DNA of 64,000 nucleotides from an uncultured Roseibium sp. (GCF_963675985.1 NZ_OY780957.1:852001-916000); one strand, 5' to 3'. Numbered from the stretch's first letter, positions 26,437 through 35,973 are shown. The notes: generated by a model not told the origin, from the letters alone. Numbers and translations are program-made.

Positions 26437-27096
26437 CTATTGCGCGGCTTCGACCGGAGCGGCAACTTCGAACTTCTCCGTTTCCGGATCCATCACCCGA
26501 AGCTCGGCGGAGCCGATATCGAACCACGCGCCGTGGATCTGCAGCGCATTGTTGTGCAGCGCCTCTTCCACGAACGGAAACGTCCTCAGGTTCTTCAGCG
26601 ACTGACGCACGCCCGCAAATTCCATGGCGAGCTGCGGATCGTCCAGCCTGTCGACCGGCATGCAGGCCATGGCGATGGCAGCCGGCTCCAGAAGCTTGAT
26701 CCAGCGGCCGATGAAATCGCCGCGCAGCGACGGGACGTTGGCGTTTTCCCGGAACGCCTGGACCCCGCCGCATTTGGCATGGCCCATGATCACGATGTGC
26801 CTCACCTTGAGGGCACGCACCGCATATTCGATTGCGGCACTCGTGCCGTGCTGACCATCGGTCGCCTCATAGGGCGGCACCAGATTGGCGACGTTTCTCA
26901 TGACGAAAAGTTCGCCAGGGCCGGCATGAAAGATCCCCTCCGGTGTCACCCGGCTGTCGCAACAGGAAATCACCATCACGTCCGGCTGCTGGCCGTAGAC
27001 CGCCAGATGCTCATGGGTCTCCCTGTGACGGACAAACCCCTTCTGCAGATACTGGCCATAGCCTTCGATCAACCCGACGGGAAACGCGGACGTCAT
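26437..27096 (-). CDS. Beta-class carbonic anhydrase
   Basis: A 219-residue zinc enzyme that hydrates CO2 to bicarbonate. Zinc and catalytic residues are in VISCCDSRVTPE (Cys with the Asp-Arg dyad) and IVIMGHAKCGGV (His and Cys). Start at ATG 27096 gives MTSAFPVGLIEGYGQYLQKGF, the usual opening. ATG 27108, with AGGA at a good distance, is an equal alternative. It is convergent with pqqE, and the two stops are about 30 bases apart. Confidence 0.94.
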   Translation of the reverse strand: MTSAFPVGLIEGYGQYLQKGFVRHRETHEHLAVYGQQPDVMVISCCDSRVTPEGIFHAGPGELFVMRNVANLVPPYEATDGQHGTSAAIEYAVRALKVRHIVIMGHAKCGGVQAFRENANVPSLRGDFIGRWIKLLEPAAIAMACMPVDRLDDPQLAMEFAGVRQSLKNLRTFPFVEEALHNNALQIHGAWFDIGSAELRVMDPETEKFEVAAPVEAAQ

Positions 27097-27219
27097 GATC
27101 CCTCGCATACAGATTATTCCTGAAGGACCTATACAGGGAAACGGGCGCGGATGCATAGGGCACATCCCCGCTCGTATCATGTGAAAACGGAGGGGTCGGA
27201 GCCTTTGGAGCGGGTCGCT

Positions 27220-27603
27220 CTAAGTGGCGACATTCACCGAGTGGTGCTCGATCTCTCCACCGTGATCCTCATAGGCATTCCGCACGGTTTCCGCCGCGCA
27301 TCTGTCATGGATACTGGTGACCACCGTGGAGGCGAGCGGCTTTGCTTTCGGATCGAGCACGTTCTGCGCCGCCGCCGTGTAGGCGGCAACTCCGTCGAGC
27401 GAGTGGTCCTCGTGATGATGGGAGTCGACCAGAACCGCGGGCTCCTCGGCGAGAGCTTCGGTCTCGTCTTGATGGCGCTGTGCGTCGGACTCGCTACTGT
27501 TTCCACGGTTGTCGCCCTGACCTTTGGAGTCCCGGTCGGGGGCGTATTCCGTCGCATGCGCCACGACATTGGCCGCAGGCGGCCTTTCAACTGTCGATGG
27601 CAT
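27220..27603 (-). CDS. Hypothetical acidic His-rich protein
   Basis: A 127-residue protein with no membrane segment or signal. It has an excellent ribosome site (caggagg, 5 bases before the ATG at 27603), which favours this frame over the open frame on the other strand. The composition is polar and acidic with several histidine clusters (VDSHHHEDHSL near the middle, ENDHGGEIEHH-like near the end), suggesting metal binding, though this is only a guess. It lies downstream of the typA terminator. I do not recognise a family. Confidence 0.6.
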   Translation of the reverse strand: MPSTVERPPAANVVAHATEYAPDRDSKGQGDNRGNSSESDAQRHQDETEALAEEPAVLVDSHHHEDHSLDGVAAYTAAAQNVLDPKAKPLASTVVTSIHDRCAAETVRNAYEDHGGEIEHHSVNVAT

Positions 27604-27742
27604 ATCGGCCTCCTGGCCTTTTCCTCACAATACCGCCTTCTGGCAGCAACGAGGAAAAGTTTGGCAAGAAAGAGTTAACAAACCTTTACGACAGGTTAAG
27701 AGCCGATACCAGACCGGCACAAGCATTTTCGTCAACACACAA

Positions 27743-27770
27743 GAAAAAAGCGGGCCGAAGCCCGCTTTTA
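27743..27770 (-). terminator. Terminator after typA
   Basis: Stem agcgggc / gcccgct with loop cgaa or ttcg, flanked by A on one side and T on the other (27743-27748), so it would work best for the minus-strand typA transcript. Confidence 0.88.
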
Positions 27771-27792
27771 AAGAGGAAAAGCTGTGCGAAGA

Positions 27793-29616
27793 TCAGGCGC
27801 TTGCCTTGTTCGCGGCCCGTTCCGCGCGCTTGCGCTCGTGCGGGTCGAGCATCGCCTTGCGCAAGCGGATCGAGTCTGGTGTGACTTCGACCAGCTCGTC
27901 GTCGGCAATGTAGGAGAGTGCTGCTTCCAGCGTCAGACGGATCGGCGTGGTCAGCTTGACCGCGTCGTCCTTGCCCGCAGAGCGAATGTTCGTGAGCTGC
28001 TTGCCCTTGAGGACATTGACCTCGAGATCGTTGCCGCGGGTGTGTTCGCCGATGATCATGCCCGGATAAACCTTGGTGCCCGGATCGATCATCATCGGAC
28101 CCCGGTCTTCCAGGTTGAAGAGCGCATAGGCGACAGCCTCGCCGGTTCCGTTGGAGAGCAGGACGCCGGTGTGCCGGCCCTGGATCGGCCCTTTGTAGGG
28201 CTCGTAGCCGTGGAACAGGCGGTTGAAGATCGCGGACCCGCGCGTGTCCGACATGAGTTCGGACTGATAGCCGATGAGGCCGCGGGTCGGCGCATTGAAG
28301 ACGAGACGCGTGCGCCCGCCGCCGGACGGCTTCATTTCCAGAAGATCGGCCTTGCGCTCCTGCAGCTTCTGGACGACCGCCCCGGAATATTCCTCATCGA
28401 CGTCGATGATGACTTCCTCGATCGGCTCCAGCCGATTGCCGGCATCGTCGAACTGATAGACGACGCGCGGACGGCCGACGCCAAGCTCGAAGCCTTCACG
28501 GCGCATGTTTTCGATCAGGATCGCCAGCAGCAGTTCGCCACGGCCGGAAACGACGAACGCATCGGGCTCATCAGTGTCTTCCACCTTGAGCGCCACATTG
28601 CCTTCCGCTTCCTTCATCAGTCGCTCGCGGATCACGCGCGACTGCACCTTGGTGCCTTCGGTCCCGGCAAGCGGGCTGTCGTTCACGCGGAAGGTCATGG
28701 AGAGCGTCGGCGGATCGATCGGCTGCGCCTGCAGCGGTTCGGCCACTTCCGGCGCGCACAGGGTGTCGGCGACGGTGGCCTTGGTCATGCCTGCGATCGC
28801 GACGATGTCGCCTGCCTCGCCTTTTTCGATCGCCTGGCGTTCCAGGCCGCGGAAGGCCAGGATCTTCGAGACGCGGCCGGTTTCAAGCACTTTGCCATCG
28901 CGGGAAAGGGCCTTCAGCGGCATGTTCGGAATGGCCGTGCCGGACACGATCCGGCCGGTCAGAATCCGGCCGAGGAACGGATCGGCTTCGATCGTGGTCG
29001 CCAGCATGCGGAATGCGCCCGGCTCGGAAGCCGGAGCCGCGACCTTGTCAAGGACCATATCGAACAGCGGATCCATGTTGTCCTTCGGCCCTTCCGGGTC
29101 GGTCGCCATCCATTCCTGCTTGGCGGAACCGTAGAGAACCGGGAAATCGAGCTGGTCCTCATTCGCATCCAGGGCGGCGAACAGGTCGAACACCTCGTCC
29201 AGAACCTCATCGGCACGCTGTTCCGGCTTGTCGATCTTGTTGATGGCGACGATCGGCTTCAGGCCGAGCTTCAGCGCCTTGCCGAGCACGAATTTCGTCT
29301 GCGGCATCGGGCCCTCTGCTGCATCGACCAGCAGGATCACCCCGTCGACCATGTGCAGGATACGCTCCACCTCGCCGCCGAAATCGGCGTGGCCGGGGGT
29401 GTCCACGATGTTGATGCGGGTGTCTTTCCAGACCAGGGAGGTGACCTTGGCCAGGATGGTGATGCCGCGTTCACGCTCGATGTCGTTGGAGTCCATCATG
29501 CGCTCTTCGGTCCGCTGGTTGTCGCGGAAAGCGCCGGACTGCTTCAGCAGCACGTCGATCAGGGTTGTCTTGCCATGGTCGACGTGTGCGATGATGGCGA
29601 TGTTGCGCAAGTTCAT
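27793..29616 (-). CDS. typA: Ribosome-associated GTPase TypA/BipA
   Basis: A 607-residue translational GTPase related to EF-G, involved in ribosome assembly and stress adaptation. G1 is AHVDHGKTTLID (residues 9-20), the switch II region is DTPGHADFGGEVERIL, and NKIDKPEQR and GSAKQEWM are the G4 and G5 motifs. The C-terminal half has the elongation-factor domains and the BipA-type end (SIRLRKAMLDPHERKRAERA). Length matches the family. It is followed by a good terminator and divergent from the MarR gene. Confidence 0.97.
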   Translation of the reverse strand: MNLRNIAIIAHVDHGKTTLIDVLLKQSGAFRDNQRTEERMMDSNDIERERGITILAKVTSLVWKDTRINIVDTPGHADFGGEVERILHMVDGVILLVDAAEGPMPQTKFVLGKALKLGLKPIVAINKIDKPEQRADEVLDEVFDLFAALDANEDQLDFPVLYGSAKQEWMATDPEGPKDNMDPLFDMVLDKVAAPASEPGAFRMLATTIEADPFLGRILTGRIVSGTAIPNMPLKALSRDGKVLETGRVSKILAFRGLERQAIEKGEAGDIVAIAGMTKATVADTLCAPEVAEPLQAQPIDPPTLSMTFRVNDSPLAGTEGTKVQSRVIRERLMKEAEGNVALKVEDTDEPDAFVVSGRGELLLAILIENMRREGFELGVGRPRVVYQFDDAGNRLEPIEEVIIDVDEEYSGAVVQKLQERKADLLEMKPSGGGRTRLVFNAPTRGLIGYQSELMSDTRGSAIFNRLFHGYEPYKGPIQGRHTGVLLSNGTGEAVAYALFNLEDRGPMMIDPGTKVYPGMIIGEHTRGNDLEVNVLKGKQLTNIRSAGKDDAVKLTTPIRLTLEAALSYIADDELVEVTPDSIRLRKAMLDPHERKRAERAANKASA

Positions 29617-29824
29617 TTAAGGCTCCAAAAGACACAGCGGGCCCAGATGGACCCGCATGTCATGTCTTGGCTATTCAGTTTTCGCTGTTTGGCCAGGGTG
29701 GCTGAAATTTGCGCCCTATATAGTGCGAACCGCCCGGTTGTGCAATGCAGTAACGCTGCGGCTCGCTTGACAAGCAAGGGTCCACGGCGCATATCCATAA
29801 GGATTCCTTACTAAAGGTGCTATT

Positions 29825-30277
29825 ATGAACCTCACCGCCCCCGACGGCGGCGCCAGTTTGATGATTGTCGATATTGCCAGGCTTCTTCGCCGCCGCTTCG
29901 AGGCTGCGCTGACGGAAATCGACACGGGTCTGACTGTTGCCGAAGCGCGTACGCTTGCCTTCATCTGGCGCAACCCGGGCCAGCGCCAGGCCGCATTGGC
30001 GGAGCGCATGTTCGTCGAACCCATGACCCTGGTCGGATATCTGGACTCCCTGGAAAAGGCCGGATTGGTCGTTCGCACTGTCGACCCGACGGACCGGCGC
30101 GCCAAGCTGATTACCCTGACCGACGAGGCAGACCCCATCCTGATCAAAATCGAGAAAGCCATCGACCACGTACACGCCGATGCGTTGGGCGGCGTGCCCC
30201 AGAGCGGCCGGGATGAGCTCGAGGCCCTGCTTGAAACGATGCGGGTCAACCTCCTGAATTCCGAAGCGGGTAGCTGA
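29825..30277 (+). CDS. MarR family transcriptional regulator
   Basis: A 150-residue winged-helix regulator. The DNA-binding part runs through AEARTLAFIWRNPGQRQAALAERM, followed by the recognition region MTLVGYLDSLEKAGLVVRTVDPTDRRAKLITLTDEA, with the DxRRA wing motif. Start is ATG 29825. Its stop is directly adjacent to the start of the MFS transporter (no gap), so it likely controls its own operon with that transporter. Confidence 0.92.
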   Translation: MNLTAPDGGASLMIVDIARLLRRRFEAALTEIDTGLTVAEARTLAFIWRNPGQRQAALAERMFVEPMTLVGYLDSLEKAGLVVRTVDPTDRRAKLITLTDEADPILIKIEKAIDHVHADALGGVPQSGRDELEALLETMRVNLLNSEAGS

Positions 30278-31498
30278 ATGACGACCGTTGCTGCAGAACC
30301 AGCAATGAGCGCCCGCCGGACGACGATCCTGGGCGCTGCTCTCGTGGCCATCGGCCCGATCACCATGTCCCTCTACACACCGGCCATGCCGGAACTGGCC
30401 GTTGACTTCGGCACATCGGACGCGCTGGTCAAGCTGACCCTGACCACCTATTTCGCGGGCTTCGCGCTGACACAGTTGATCTGCGGGCCGCTCTCCGACG
30501 CCTATGGCCGCAAGCCTGTCGCCATTGTGTTCCTGGTGCTTTACCTCGCCTCCACGGTGCTGGCCACCCTGGCTCCGGATATCACCTGGATGCTGATTGC
30601 CCGCGCCTTGCAGGGCGTCGGCGCAGCCGTTGGCATTGCCGTGTCGCGGGCCATCGTCCGCGATCAGTACACCGGGCAGCATTCGGCGCGGATCATGAAT
30701 ACCATCGGCACCATGCTGGCGCTGGGACCGGCGATTTCCCCGACCATCGGCGGCATTATCCTGGAACTGTTCGGCTGGCGGGAAATCTTCATCTGCATGC
30801 TCCTCTACGGCACCGCCCTGCTGGCGTCGGTGGTCCTGTTTCAGCCGGAAACCAACGCTTTCAAGAACGTGTCGAACATTCACCCGGAACGGTTGGCGAT
30901 CAACTACATGACCCTGCTGAGCGACCGGAAATTCATGGCTCCGAGCGTTCTGCTCGGCTTGTGTCTCGGCAACATCTACACAATGGCGACCGTCCTGCCC
31001 TTCGTGATGATCCATGACGTCGGCCTGACCCCGGCACAGTTCGGCGTCGGAATGATGCTGCAGTCCCTGTCCTTTATCGCCGGAACCTTGGTTACCGGCC
31101 GTCTTCTCAAGTATTTCGATGCCGAAAAACTGGTTCCGATCGGTATGGTGGGGATGCTTGCGGGCGCGGCCCTCATGGCGACCCTGCTGCGCCTTTATGA
31201 GCCGACCTACCTGATCGTCATGGGCCCGGTCGGCTTTTTCGCCTTTTCGGTCGCCTTCATCCTGCCGGCCACCTTCACCTCCGCCATGCGCGACTTTCCT
31301 CATATCGCCGGCGCCTCCTCGTCCATGATGGGCTTCATGCAGTTCGGCGGCGGGATCCTGGGCAGCCTGCTGATCGCCTCTCTGGGCAATCCGCTCTTCG
31401 GAATGTCGACGATCATTCCGGCCATGCCGTTTCTGGGCGTGATCCTTTATTTCCTTCTTCGGCTGAAGACCAAAGAAGTTCGCGCCGCGGCCGAATAG
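30278..31498 (+). CDS. MFS multidrug efflux transporter, Bcr/CflA family
   Basis: A 406-residue 12-helix transporter. The first helix region reads GPITMSLYTPAMPEL, typical of Bcr/CflA drug:H+ antiporters. The MFS signature GPLSDAYGRKPV follows helix 2, with ARALQGVGAAVGIAVSRAIVRD in helix 4 and GPAISPTIGG in helix 5 of the same group. It likely exports drugs or small toxic compounds under control of the adjacent MarR. The C-terminal half ends in FLLRLKTKEVRAAAE. Confidence 0.93.
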   Translation: MTTVAAEPAMSARRTTILGAALVAIGPITMSLYTPAMPELAVDFGTSDALVKLTLTTYFAGFALTQLICGPLSDAYGRKPVAIVFLVLYLASTVLATLAPDITWMLIARALQGVGAAVGIAVSRAIVRDQYTGQHSARIMNTIGTMLALGPAISPTIGGIILELFGWREIFICMLLYGTALLASVVLFQPETNAFKNVSNIHPERLAINYMTLLSDRKFMAPSVLLGLCLGNIYTMATVLPFVMIHDVGLTPAQFGVGMMLQSLSFIAGTLVTGRLLKYFDAEKLVPIGMVGMLAGAALMATLLRLYEPTYLIVMGPVGFFAFSVAFILPATFTSAMRDFPHIAGASSSMMGFMQFGGGILGSLLIASLGNPLFGMSTIIPAMPFLGVILYFLLRLKTKEVRAAAE

Positions 31499-31778
31499 CC
31501 GGCAAGCGTATCGGCACTCTTCGCCGGCTCTGCTGCAATACCGTTCTTTCAGGCCGATTCGTCTTCTCACGGTAGGCCCGAAATTTGTGACAGCACGTCC
31601 TGCAGGGTCCGAGCCCATCGACATGCGGGCAGGCAGCCCTTCCCGGCCAGACCCGTTGGGCACCATCAGGATGGGAGCCCTGCGGAATGTGTAAATCCAG
31701 CGTGTCCTCGCCCTGCCCCTTGACCCCCTCCCCTTGAAGCGGCACACACGCGGAAAGACAAACAGGATCATAGCCTAA

Positions 31779-32606
31779 ATGCCCCGATGTTCCGGCTATA
31801 AGGTGCCCTCAGCAAGCGAACGCGCCCAGGTGATGGGCATCCTGAATGTGACACCGGATTCCTTTTCCGACGGCGGTCTGCATTATGCTGCCGAACAAGC
31901 CGTCGCCCATGCCCGGACCATGAAGGCGGACGGCGCAGACATTCTGGATATCGGTGGCGAAAGCACCCGCCCAGGTTCCGAACCTGTCTCCCTGGACGAC
32001 GAATGGTCCCGCATCGCCTATGTCCTAGAACAGATCGTGGAGCTTGGTCTGCCGGTCTCCATCGACACCTACAAGGCGGAGGTCGCGCGACGCGCGTGCG
32101 CGGCCGGCGCGCTGATTATCAACGATGTGTGGGGGCTGCAGAAGGATCCGGCCATGCCGGACGCCGCTGCAGAGACCGGCGCTCATGTGATCATGATGCA
32201 CAACCGGACGAAAGCGGATGCGTCCATCGATATCATGGCCGACATCGACCGCTGGTTCGAGCGGTCCATGGAGCTCGCGGACAGGGCCGGCATCCCGAAA
32301 GACAAGCAGATCCTCGATCCCGGCTTCGGCTTCGGCAAGACCATGGACCAGAACTACGTGATCCTGAATCGGCTGGACCAGTTGAAGAAGCACGGCCTGC
32401 CGATCCTTGCCGGCGCGTCCCGGAAACGCATGATTGGCGCGGTTCTGGACGTGCCGACCGAAGACCGCCTTTACGGGTCGCTTGCCGTTCACCTGATCGC
32501 CGTGCAAAAAGGCGCGACAATCGTCCGGGCCCACGACGTCCGCCCCCATGCGGATGCGGTCCGGATTCTCCAGGCAACGCTGAACGAATCGGCAAATCGG
32601 AATTAG
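31779..32606 (+). CDS. folP: Dihydropteroate synthase
   Basis: A 275-residue TIM-barrel enzyme that couples p-aminobenzoate to the pterin diphosphate in folate synthesis and is the target of sulfonamides. Both signatures are visible: VMGILNVTPDSFSDGG (around 20-35) and ADILDIGGESTRPGSEPVS (about 53-72). SIDTYKAEVAR, DPGFGFGK and GASRKRMIG follow. ATG 31779 is the frame's first start. It is followed by folK after 7 bases, but no folB gene lies between them as in many alphaproteobacteria. Confidence 0.97.
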   Translation: MPRCSGYKVPSASERAQVMGILNVTPDSFSDGGLHYAAEQAVAHARTMKADGADILDIGGESTRPGSEPVSLDDEWSRIAYVLEQIVELGLPVSIDTYKAEVARRACAAGALIINDVWGLQKDPAMPDAAAETGAHVIMMHNRTKADASIDIMADIDRWFERSMELADRAGIPKDKQILDPGFGFGKTMDQNYVILNRLDQLKKHGLPILAGASRKRMIGAVLDVPTEDRLYGSLAVHLIAVQKGATIVRAHDVRPHADAVRILQATLNESANRN

Positions 32607-32613
32607 ACAGAAC

Positions 32614-33114
32614 ATGATGACCCAGACACCGACCCGCGTTGCTCTCGGCCTCGGCTCCAATATGGGAAACTCCCGCGAGAACCTCGAGATGGCGGTGAGG
32701 CATCTGGATGCAACATCGGGCATTACCGTCGTTGCCCGCTCGTCCGTTTACCGGACGCCGCCCTGGGGCCCAATTCCTCAGGACGACTACTCCAACATGT
32801 GCATCACCATCGACACCGTGCTGAAGCCGCGGGCGCTTCTGGAACGTGGCCTGGCCATCGAAGCCCGGATGGGACGTATCCGCGATGAGCGTTGGGGACC
32901 GCGTCTGATCGATATCGACATCCTGCTCTACGGAACCGAAAAGATCGACAAGGATGGATTGATCGTCCCACACCCGCGCATGAGCGAACGTGCCTTCGTG
33001 CTGATACCACTCACCGAGATCTGGCCCGACGCGCCGCTCGGCGACGGCCGCACTGCGGCGCAGGCCCTGGAAACCTGTCCGGATAAGGACGGCGTGGTCA
33101 AACTGGACGACTAG
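32614..33114 (+). CDS. folK: 2-amino-4-hydroxy-6-hydroxymethyldihydropteridine pyrophosphokinase
   Basis: A 166-residue kinase that transfers pyrophosphate from ATP to the pterin, making the substrate of FolP. It has ALGLGSNMGNSRENLEMAV, the SSVYRTPPWGP motif, and the conserved RWGPRLIDIDILLYG followed by PHPRMSERAFVLIPL. ATG at 32614 is 7 bases after the folP stop, so they form an operon. Confidence 0.97.
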   Translation: MMTQTPTRVALGLGSNMGNSRENLEMAVRHLDATSGITVVARSSVYRTPPWGPIPQDDYSNMCITIDTVLKPRALLERGLAIEARMGRIRDERWGPRLIDIDILLYGTEKIDKDGLIVPHPRMSERAFVLIPLTEIWPDAPLGDGRTAAQALETCPDKDGVVKLDD

Positions 33115-33153
33115 GCCACGCCCAGAGCCCTGAAACCGGGGGCATGATCCGGC

Positions 33154-33846
33154 CTAGGTCTTCGACAATCCCATGAAACTGTCCATGTGAAAGCGCGCCT
33201 GTTCCGGCGATGGGCGAAAATCTGCGCCGACAGGACAGGCACGCCTGGCAAGGCATCCTGAAAAACACCGCTCGCCCTGCCCACTCGCCAAATGATCCCG
33301 ACACCGCGGGACATCATAGCCTTCCGTCCCTGAAATCGCATTGACCGGACAAGCCGAAAGGCACGGTCTGTCGGCGCAGTCAGGGCAGGGCCCCGTAGAC
33401 AGATTTTCAGTCAACGGCTCCAGAACGTCCGCCGACAGAAAAGCAGCGCGGAACCCGCTCCAGGGTCCATAAACGTCATGCGCCAGGACACCGAGCGGAC
33501 TTGGGGAGAATCCACCCGTCTTCATCGCCCATTTTTGAAACGGATGGTACGGCGGACCGTCAAAGGGAAAGACAAGCGCCAACCCGCAGTCCTGAGCCAC
33601 GTCGGACAGAACCCGCCGTGTGAAACGGTCAAGCGGATCCGGCGCGCCGTCTGTGAACTCGGGTGATTCGAAAAAAACGGGCCAGATCCCCGATCCGGTG
33701 CTGCCGACAAGGAACAGCGTTCGCGCGGGTGTTCCCGGGCAGATTTCAGGCACGGCGTCATCCGGTCCCGGTAAAAATCCGCCAAGCACCAGAAATCCGT
33801 TCCCTCGGCATCGGCCGATTATTTCATTCAAAAGGGTTAGGTCCAT
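33154..33846 (-). CDS. 4Fe-4S ferredoxin-like protein (QueG-type cysteine pattern)
   Basis: A 230-residue soluble protein with two clustered cysteine groups: CPDCADRPCLSACP (CX2CX4CX3CP) and a second group through CRDHLASGQGERCFSGCLARRACP. The pattern resembles bacterial ferredoxin domains of the epoxyqueuosine reductase (QueG) kind, but the rest is shorter and differs, so the function is unknown. I use ATG 33846. Frame-internal alternatives at 33954 (GTG) and 33891 would add an Arg/Lys-rich stretch that looks non-conserved. It is convergent with folK. Confidence 0.75.
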   Translation of the reverse strand: MDLTLLNEIIGRCRGNGFLVLGGFLPGPDDAVPEICPGTPARTLFLVGSTGSGIWPVFFESPEFTDGAPDPLDRFTRRVLSDVAQDCGLALVFPFDGPPYHPFQKWAMKTGGFSPSPLGVLAHDVYGPWSGFRAAFLSADVLEPLTENLSTGPCPDCADRPCLSACPVNAISGTEGYDVPRCRDHLASGQGERCFSGCLARRACPVGADFRPSPEQARFHMDSFMGLSKT

Positions 33847-34109
33847 GTTCCGACTGCTCTTTTTTCGCCGAAATCGCGCCTGCCAGGTCATCCTGGTCCA
33901 CTCCGGACAGGCATCCTTCCTGTTCTCCCGACGCGAAACCTTCAATTTCGACACTTACCCATTTGTGGCCAATTTGCCACGGCGCCCGGCAAGAAGCACA
34001 GAGAAAGAAAAAAAAACTGCAATCCAGAACCCGGCATATTGCTTCGGGAGCATCACCTGTGCTCAGTAACTTAACAAAATGTGAAAAAACCATCCGGGCT
34101 AGGGTCGTG

Positions 34110-34676
34110 ATGAAAAGCTACGTACGCAGCATGCTCTTCGGAGCATTCATTCTGACGGGCGCGAGTTCGGTGGCGACTGCGGCGGATCTGGGCGGAAAGA
34201 CGTCCGGCCTGACGAATGAAATTCGCGGTGGTGTTCTTTTTCATGACCTGATGAGCCGCGAAAACGGCGTCGACATCAATGCCGAAGTCCTGTTTCGCTG
34301 GGCAGCCCTCGATTTCACCATTCCCGGGCTTGGAACCAACGGGATGCTGCGTCCGCATATCGGCGGCAACCTGAACGTTTCCGGCGACACCAGCATGGTC
34401 TACGCAGGCTACACCCTGACGCTCGACCTGACCGACTGGATGTACATCGAAGGCAGCTTCGGCGGCATGGCCCATAACGGCAACACCAGCAAGACCACGT
34501 CGAACTCCCTGGCTCTCGGCTGTAATGTCATGTTCCGCGAATCCGGCTCTCTCGGCTTCCGGATCAATGAACGGGTCAATGTATCCGCGATGATCGAGCA
34601 CTCCTCGAACAACGGCTACTGCTCGTCCAACAACGGCCTGACCAACGCCGGCGTCCGTCTCGGCTACGCGTTCTAA
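34110..34676 (+). CDS. PagL-like outer-membrane lipid A deacylase (acyloxyacyl hydrolase family)
   Basis: A 188-residue secreted protein. A signal peptide is clear (MKSYVRSMLFGAFILTGASS, cleavage after VATAA near residue 25). The mature part is a beta-barrel ending in the typical RLGYAF. The PagL-type active-site region HSSNNGY...NNGLTN with His and Ser (around residues 164-167) and Glu or Asn downstream is visible. PagL removes an acyl chain from lipid A. Start at ATG 34110 with aggg upstream fits the signal peptide. It is convergent with argG, sharing a bidirectional terminator. Confidence 0.8.
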   Translation: MKSYVRSMLFGAFILTGASSVATAADLGGKTSGLTNEIRGGVLFHDLMSRENGVDINAEVLFRWAALDFTIPGLGTNGMLRPHIGGNLNVSGDTSMVYAGYTLTLDLTDWMYIEGSFGGMAHNGNTSKTTSNSLALGCNVMFRESGSLGFRINERVNVSAMIEHSSNNGYCSSNNGLTNAGVRLGYAF

Positions 34677-34695
34677 AAAATTTCTAAGCGAACAA

Positions 34696-34734
34696 ACAAA
34701 AAGCCCGGCGGGATGTCCGCCGGGCTTTTTGTTT
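34696..34734. terminator. Bidirectional terminator between the PagL-like gene and argG
   Basis: A stem of about 12 bp (aaaagcccggcgg / ccgccgggctttt) with A-rich left and T-rich right sides serves both converging genes. Confidence 0.92.
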
Positions 34735-34752
34735 GCTGGACCGTAATCAGCC

Positions 34753-35973
34753 TCAGCCGAGGCGATCGCGCTTGGCCAGCGTCCGCAGGCGCAGGGCGTT
34801 CAGCTTGATGAAGCCGGCCGCATCCTTCTGGTCGTAGGCGCCCTGGTCGTCCTCGAAGGTGACCAGTTCTTCCGAGTAGAGCGAATAGGGCGACGCCCGG
34901 CCGACGACGATCACATTGCCCTTGTAGAGCTTCAGCTTCACGGTACCGGTGACATGCTCCTGGCTCTTGTCGATCAACGCCTGCAGCATTTCGCGTTCCG
35001 GCGAGAACCAGAAGCCGTTGTAGATCAGCTCCGCATAACGCGGCATCAGCTCGTCCTTGAGGTGGCCGGCACCGCGGTCGAGCGTGATCGATTCCATGGC
35101 CCGGTGAGCCGTCAGCAGAATGGTGCCGCCCGGCGTTTCGTAGACGCCACGGCTCTTCATGCCGACGAAGCGGTTTTCCACCATGTCGAGACGGCCGATG
35201 CCGTTGTCGCGACCGTAATCATTCAGTTTGGCGAACAAGGTCGCCGGCGACAGCTTTTCGCCGTTGAGAGAAACCGCGTCGCCCTTCTCGAACCCGATCT
35301 CGATTTCGGTGACCACGTCCGGCGCTTCGGTCGGATCCACCGTGCGCTGGTAGACATATGCCGGCGGCTCTTCGGCCGGATCTTCCAGCACCTTTCCTTC
35401 CGAAGAGGAGTGCAGCATGTTGGCATCGACGGAGAACGGCGCCTCTCCGCGCTTATCTTTCGGCACCGGGATCTGGTATTTTTCGGCGAAGTCGATCAGA
35501 TCGGTCCGCGACTTGAACGTCCAGTCGCGCCAGGGGGCGATTACCTTGATGTCCGGGTTGAGCGCATAGGCCGACAGTTCGAAGCGAACCTGGTCGTTGC
35601 CCTTCCCCGTAGCGCCATGGGCGATCGCATCCGCGCCGGTTTCCTCGGCGATCTCGATCAGGCGCTTCGAAATCAGCGGCCGAGCAATCGAAGTGCCGAG
35701 CAGATAGACGCCTTCGTAGACCGCGTTGGCGCGGAACATCGGAAAGACGAAATCCCGGATGAACTCCTCGCGCAGGTCATCGATGTAGATTTCCTTGATA
35801 CCGAGCATTTCGGCCTTGCGACGTGCCGGTTCCAGTTCCTCGCCCTGGCCAAGATCGGCGGTGAAGGTCACCACCTCGCAGCCGTATTCCGTCTGCAGCC
35901 ATTTGAGGATGATGGAAGTGTCCAGCCCGCCGGAATAAGCCAGCACGACTTTTTTGATGTCACCATGCGCCAT
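34753..35973 (-). CDS. argG: Argininosuccinate synthase
   Basis: A 406-residue cytosolic ligase that joins citrulline and aspartate using ATP in arginine synthesis. The P-loop is LAYSGGLDTSIILKWL (around residues 12-27). The conserved THGATGKGNDQVRFE-type region reads IAHGATGKGNDQVRFE, and further conserved blocks include LLTAHRAMESI. I start at ATG 35973 (MAHGDIKKVVLAYSGG), which gives the standard length. The frame extends upstream to 36063 without support. The gene is followed by a good terminator. Confidence 0.98.
   Translation of the reverse strand: MAHGDIKKVVLAYSGGLDTSIILKWLQTEYGCEVVTFTADLGQGEELEPARRKAEMLGIKEIYIDDLREEFIRDFVFPMFRANAVYEGVYLLGTSIARPLISKRLIEIAEETGADAIAHGATGKGNDQVRFELSAYALNPDIKVIAPWRDWTFKSRTDLIDFAEKYQIPVPKDKRGEAPFSVDANMLHSSSEGKVLEDPAEEPPAYVYQRTVDPTEAPDVVTEIEIGFEKGDAVSLNGEKLSPATLFAKLNDYGRDNGIGRLDMVENRFVGMKSRGVYETPGGTILLTAHRAMESITLDRGAGHLKDELMPRYAELIYNGFWFSPEREMLQALIDKSQEHVTGTVKLKLYKGNVIVVGRASPYSLYSEELVTFEDDQGAYDQKDAAGFIKLNALRLRTLAKRDRLG

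Noticed and set aside
27151..27678. A 175-residue plus-strand frame
   Set aside because: The minus-strand frame over the same region has an AGGAGG ribosome site and is preferred. The plus frame has none.
27784..29814. A 676-residue plus-strand frame
   Set aside because: It is the antisense of typA, which has unmistakable GTPase motifs on the other strand.
29675..31771. A 698-residue minus-strand frame
   Set aside because: It is antisense to the MarR and MFS genes and has no family signature.
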